Shown here in pieces: positions 32,222 through 33,915 of a stretch of 33,915 bases of DNA. The stretch lies in the NCBI RefSeq assembly GCF_027921845.1, contig NZ_BSEN01000010.1, positions 1-33,915 on the forward strand. Direction: 5' to 3'. The notes beneath the pieces were generated by a model. It had not been told where the DNA came from and ran no database searches. It saw only the letters and a program-made list of their open reading frames with translations. Position 1 is the stretch's first letter; the number at the start of each line of letters is the position of its first letter. The position numbers and the translations under genes are program-made. Source of the DNA: Leifsonia poae. Lineage in GTDB: Bacteria > Actinomycetota > Actinomycetes > Actinomycetales > Microbacteriaceae.

Positions 32222-33904
32222 GTGCAACCACGCAAGTCAATGAGGATGCGAGTCGCCGCAACACTCGCCACCGTGGCCGCCGCCACGCTCATCATCACCG
32301 GATGCTCCGCCTCGGGCGCGAGCAGCTCCAGCAGCTCCCGTTACATCAACGTGTTCTCCGGCAACCCCGGCAACCTGACCGACAACTTCAACCCCTTCGT
32401 CAGCGACGTCGCCTACGGCGCGAACGGCGCCGTGCTGGGCGCGGTCTACGAGCCGCTCTTCTACTTCAACTCCGCCAAGAACGAGAAGCCGCACCCCTGG
32501 CTGGGCACCGAGTACACGGTGTCGCCCGACGGGCTCACCTACTCGGTGACTCTCAAAGACGGCGTGAAATGGCAGGACGGCAAGCCGTTCACCGCCGCCG
32601 ACGTCGCCTACACGTACAACCTGCTCAAGGAGAAGCCGGCCCTCAACCTCTACGGCCTCAAGATCGCGGAGGCGAAGGCCGTGGACGACACGCATGTCAC
32701 CATCACGCTCACGCAGCCGGACTACCCCAACGAGTACCGCCTGCTGGGCCTGACGTTCATCGTCCCCGAGCACATCTGGAAGTCGATCCCCGACCCGGAG
32801 AAGACCACGAACCAGAAGCCCATCGGCACCGGAGCCTTCTCGTTCGGCCAGTTCACTCCGCAATCGGTCACCCTCACCGCGAACAAGTCGTACTACGAGA
32901 AGGGTGAGCCGGCTATCCCCGGAATCCGCCTCGTGACCTCCACCGGCAACGCGGCTGCGCTCAACTCGCTCAACGCCGGACAGATCGACTGGGCGGGCAT
33001 CGCCCTGCAGGATGTGCAGAAGTCGTTCGTCGACAAGGACCCGAAGCACAACAAGTACACATCCATCCCCGCCGACATCAAGGCTCTGCTGCCGAACCTC
33101 ACGAAGGCGCCGTTCAACGACGTCGAGTTCCGCAAGGCGCTGAGCCTGTCGATCGACCGCGACTCGATCATCAAGCAGGCGTTCGGCGGCACGGACACGC
33201 CCGGCAACCCGACCAGCCTGCTGCAGCCCCGCGACGAGGCGTACATCCCCGCCGCCTACAAGGGCAAGACGCTCGATCAGAACGTCGACGAGGCCAAGAA
33301 GATCCTCACCGGAGCCGGCTACAGCTACAACGGATCGGGCGACCTGCTCGGCAAAGACGGCAAGCCCGTCGCGTTCAAGATCACCACGGTCACCGGCTAC
33401 ACCGACACCATCACGGCCAACCAGCTGCTGGTGCAGGACTTCGCCAAGATCGGCGTGAAAGCCACGCCGGAGGAGCTCTCGCTCGGTGCGTACTCGACCG
33501 AACGGCAGAACGGCACGTTCGACCTGCTCGACGACCGCATCCCCACGGGGCCCAACCCGTTCCAGCAGTTCAGCGACAGCCTGGACTCCGCCAAGACGGC
33601 GCCCGTCGGCAAACCGGCCAACGCGAACTTCGTGCGCTTCAACGACCCGGGGGTCGACAAGCTGATCGCCGAAGCCGGCAGCACCAACGACCCGGCGAAG
33701 CTCACCGCCGCCTACCAGGGTCTCGGCACGTACTTCGCCGAGAACCAGCCGTACATCATCCTCAGCCAGAACGGCGCGGTCACGACCTACCGCGACCAGT
33801 ACTTCACCGGGATGCCCACCACCGACAACCTCTGGGCGACACCGTCCAACTGGCTGTCGGGCAACATCGGCTACGTCGCCAAGTCGCTGAAACCAGTCAA
33901 GTAA
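32222..33904 (+). CDS. ABC substrate-binding lipoprotein, family 5 (peptide/oligosaccharide)
   Basis: A 560 aa extracellular binding protein of the DppA/OppA superfamily. The signal peptide contains Arg/Lys near the start, the hydrophobic VAATLATVAAATLIITGC with lipobox Cys28, and a Ser-rich linker. The family signature includes VYEPLFYFN, YSVTLKDGVKWQDGKPFTAADVAYTYN (split here over about 110-136) and KALSLSIDRDSI. Family 5 members bind peptides, but also beta-oligosaccharides; the NFNPF opening is common in the latter type. GTG 32222 has GGAG upstream and is preferred to 32165. It diverges from the amine oxidase operon and shares its control region, so it probably captures that operon's substrate. 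Its permease genes would lie beyond the window. Confidence 0.93.
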   Translation: MQPRKSMRMRVAATLATVAAATLIITGCSASGASSSSSSRYINVFSGNPGNLTDNFNPFVSDVAYGANGAVLGAVYEPLFYFNSAKNEKPHPWLGTEYTVSPDGLTYSVTLKDGVKWQDGKPFTAADVAYTYNLLKEKPALNLYGLKIAEAKAVDDTHVTITLTQPDYPNEYRLLGLTFIVPEHIWKSIPDPEKTTNQKPIGTGAFSFGQFTPQSVTLTANKSYYEKGEPAIPGIRLVTSTGNAAALNSLNAGQIDWAGIALQDVQKSFVDKDPKHNKYTSIPADIKALLPNLTKAPFNDVEFRKALSLSIDRDSIIKQAFGGTDTPGNPTSLLQPRDEAYIPAAYKGKTLDQNVDEAKKILTGAGYSYNGSGDLLGKDGKPVAFKITTVTGYTDTITANQLLVQDFAKIGVKATPEELSLGAYSTERQNGTFDLLDDRIPTGPNPFQQFSDSLDSAKTAPVGKPANANFVRFNDPGVDKLIAEAGSTNDPAKLTAAYQGLGTYFAENQPYIILSQNGAVTTYRDQYFTGMPTTDNLWATPSNWLSGNIGYVAKSLKPVK

Positions 33905-33915
33905 CCAGCGTGCGG

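Overview
The window is GC-rich (roughly 70 percent by eye), with GTG starts, TANNNT -10 boxes, several apparently leaderless regulator genes and many stop/start overlaps. Protein content and gene style suggest an actinobacterium, most likely Microbacteriaceae (Microbacterium-like). This is judged from family resemblance only. I see no rRNA, tRNA, CRISPR array, insertion sequence or phage gene. Nearly all of the window is carbohydrate catabolism and its regulators.

Region 1 (1-14.5 kb) is a xylan/xylose block. It holds a ROK regulator and a lone DUF402 protein. A leftward operon follows: sugar-binding lipoprotein, two CUT1 permeases and a GH3 glycosidase. Divergent from it are a LacI regulator and a cytoplasmic GH10 xylanase; a 21-bp perfect inverted repeat lies between the two transcripts. 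Next are a Gfo/Idh/MocA oxidoreductase, a divergent intergenic region with a repeated hairpin element, then xylA and xylB separated by a large hairpin. The implied flow is: xylo-oligosaccharides imported by the ABC system (no ATPase gene here), cut inside the cell by GH10 and GH3, and the xylose isomerised and phosphorylated.

Region 2 (14.5-22.5 kb) is a leftward group: two LacI regulators, an MFS transporter, a Gfo/Idh/MocA dehydrogenase, a DUF993 dihydrodipicolinate-synthase-like protein, a TIM-barrel isomerase/epimerase and a glycerate kinase. The MFS and dehydrogenase promoters carry the same LacI-type operator just downstream of the -10 box. I infer a non-phosphorylative sugar or polyol route that ends in glycerate.

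Region 3 (22.5-33.9 kb) is the most unusual part. A leftward, tightly overlapping operon encodes a Gfo/Idh/MocA dehydrogenase, a GntR/HutC regulator, a copper amine oxidase with a His-rich tail, a TIM-barrel isomerase, a second Gfo/Idh/MocA protein, a double-SIS protein, a BadF-type sugar kinase, an aldehyde dehydrogenase and a small membrane protein. Divergent from it is a family 5 ABC binding lipoprotein. Epimerase, SIS protein, kinase and GntR together recall fructosamine (frl) systems, while amine oxidase plus aldehyde dehydrogenase would remove an amine. My leading inference is a pathway for an amine-bearing sugar such as an Amadori compound, glycosylated amine or amino sugar. The sequence does not prove this.
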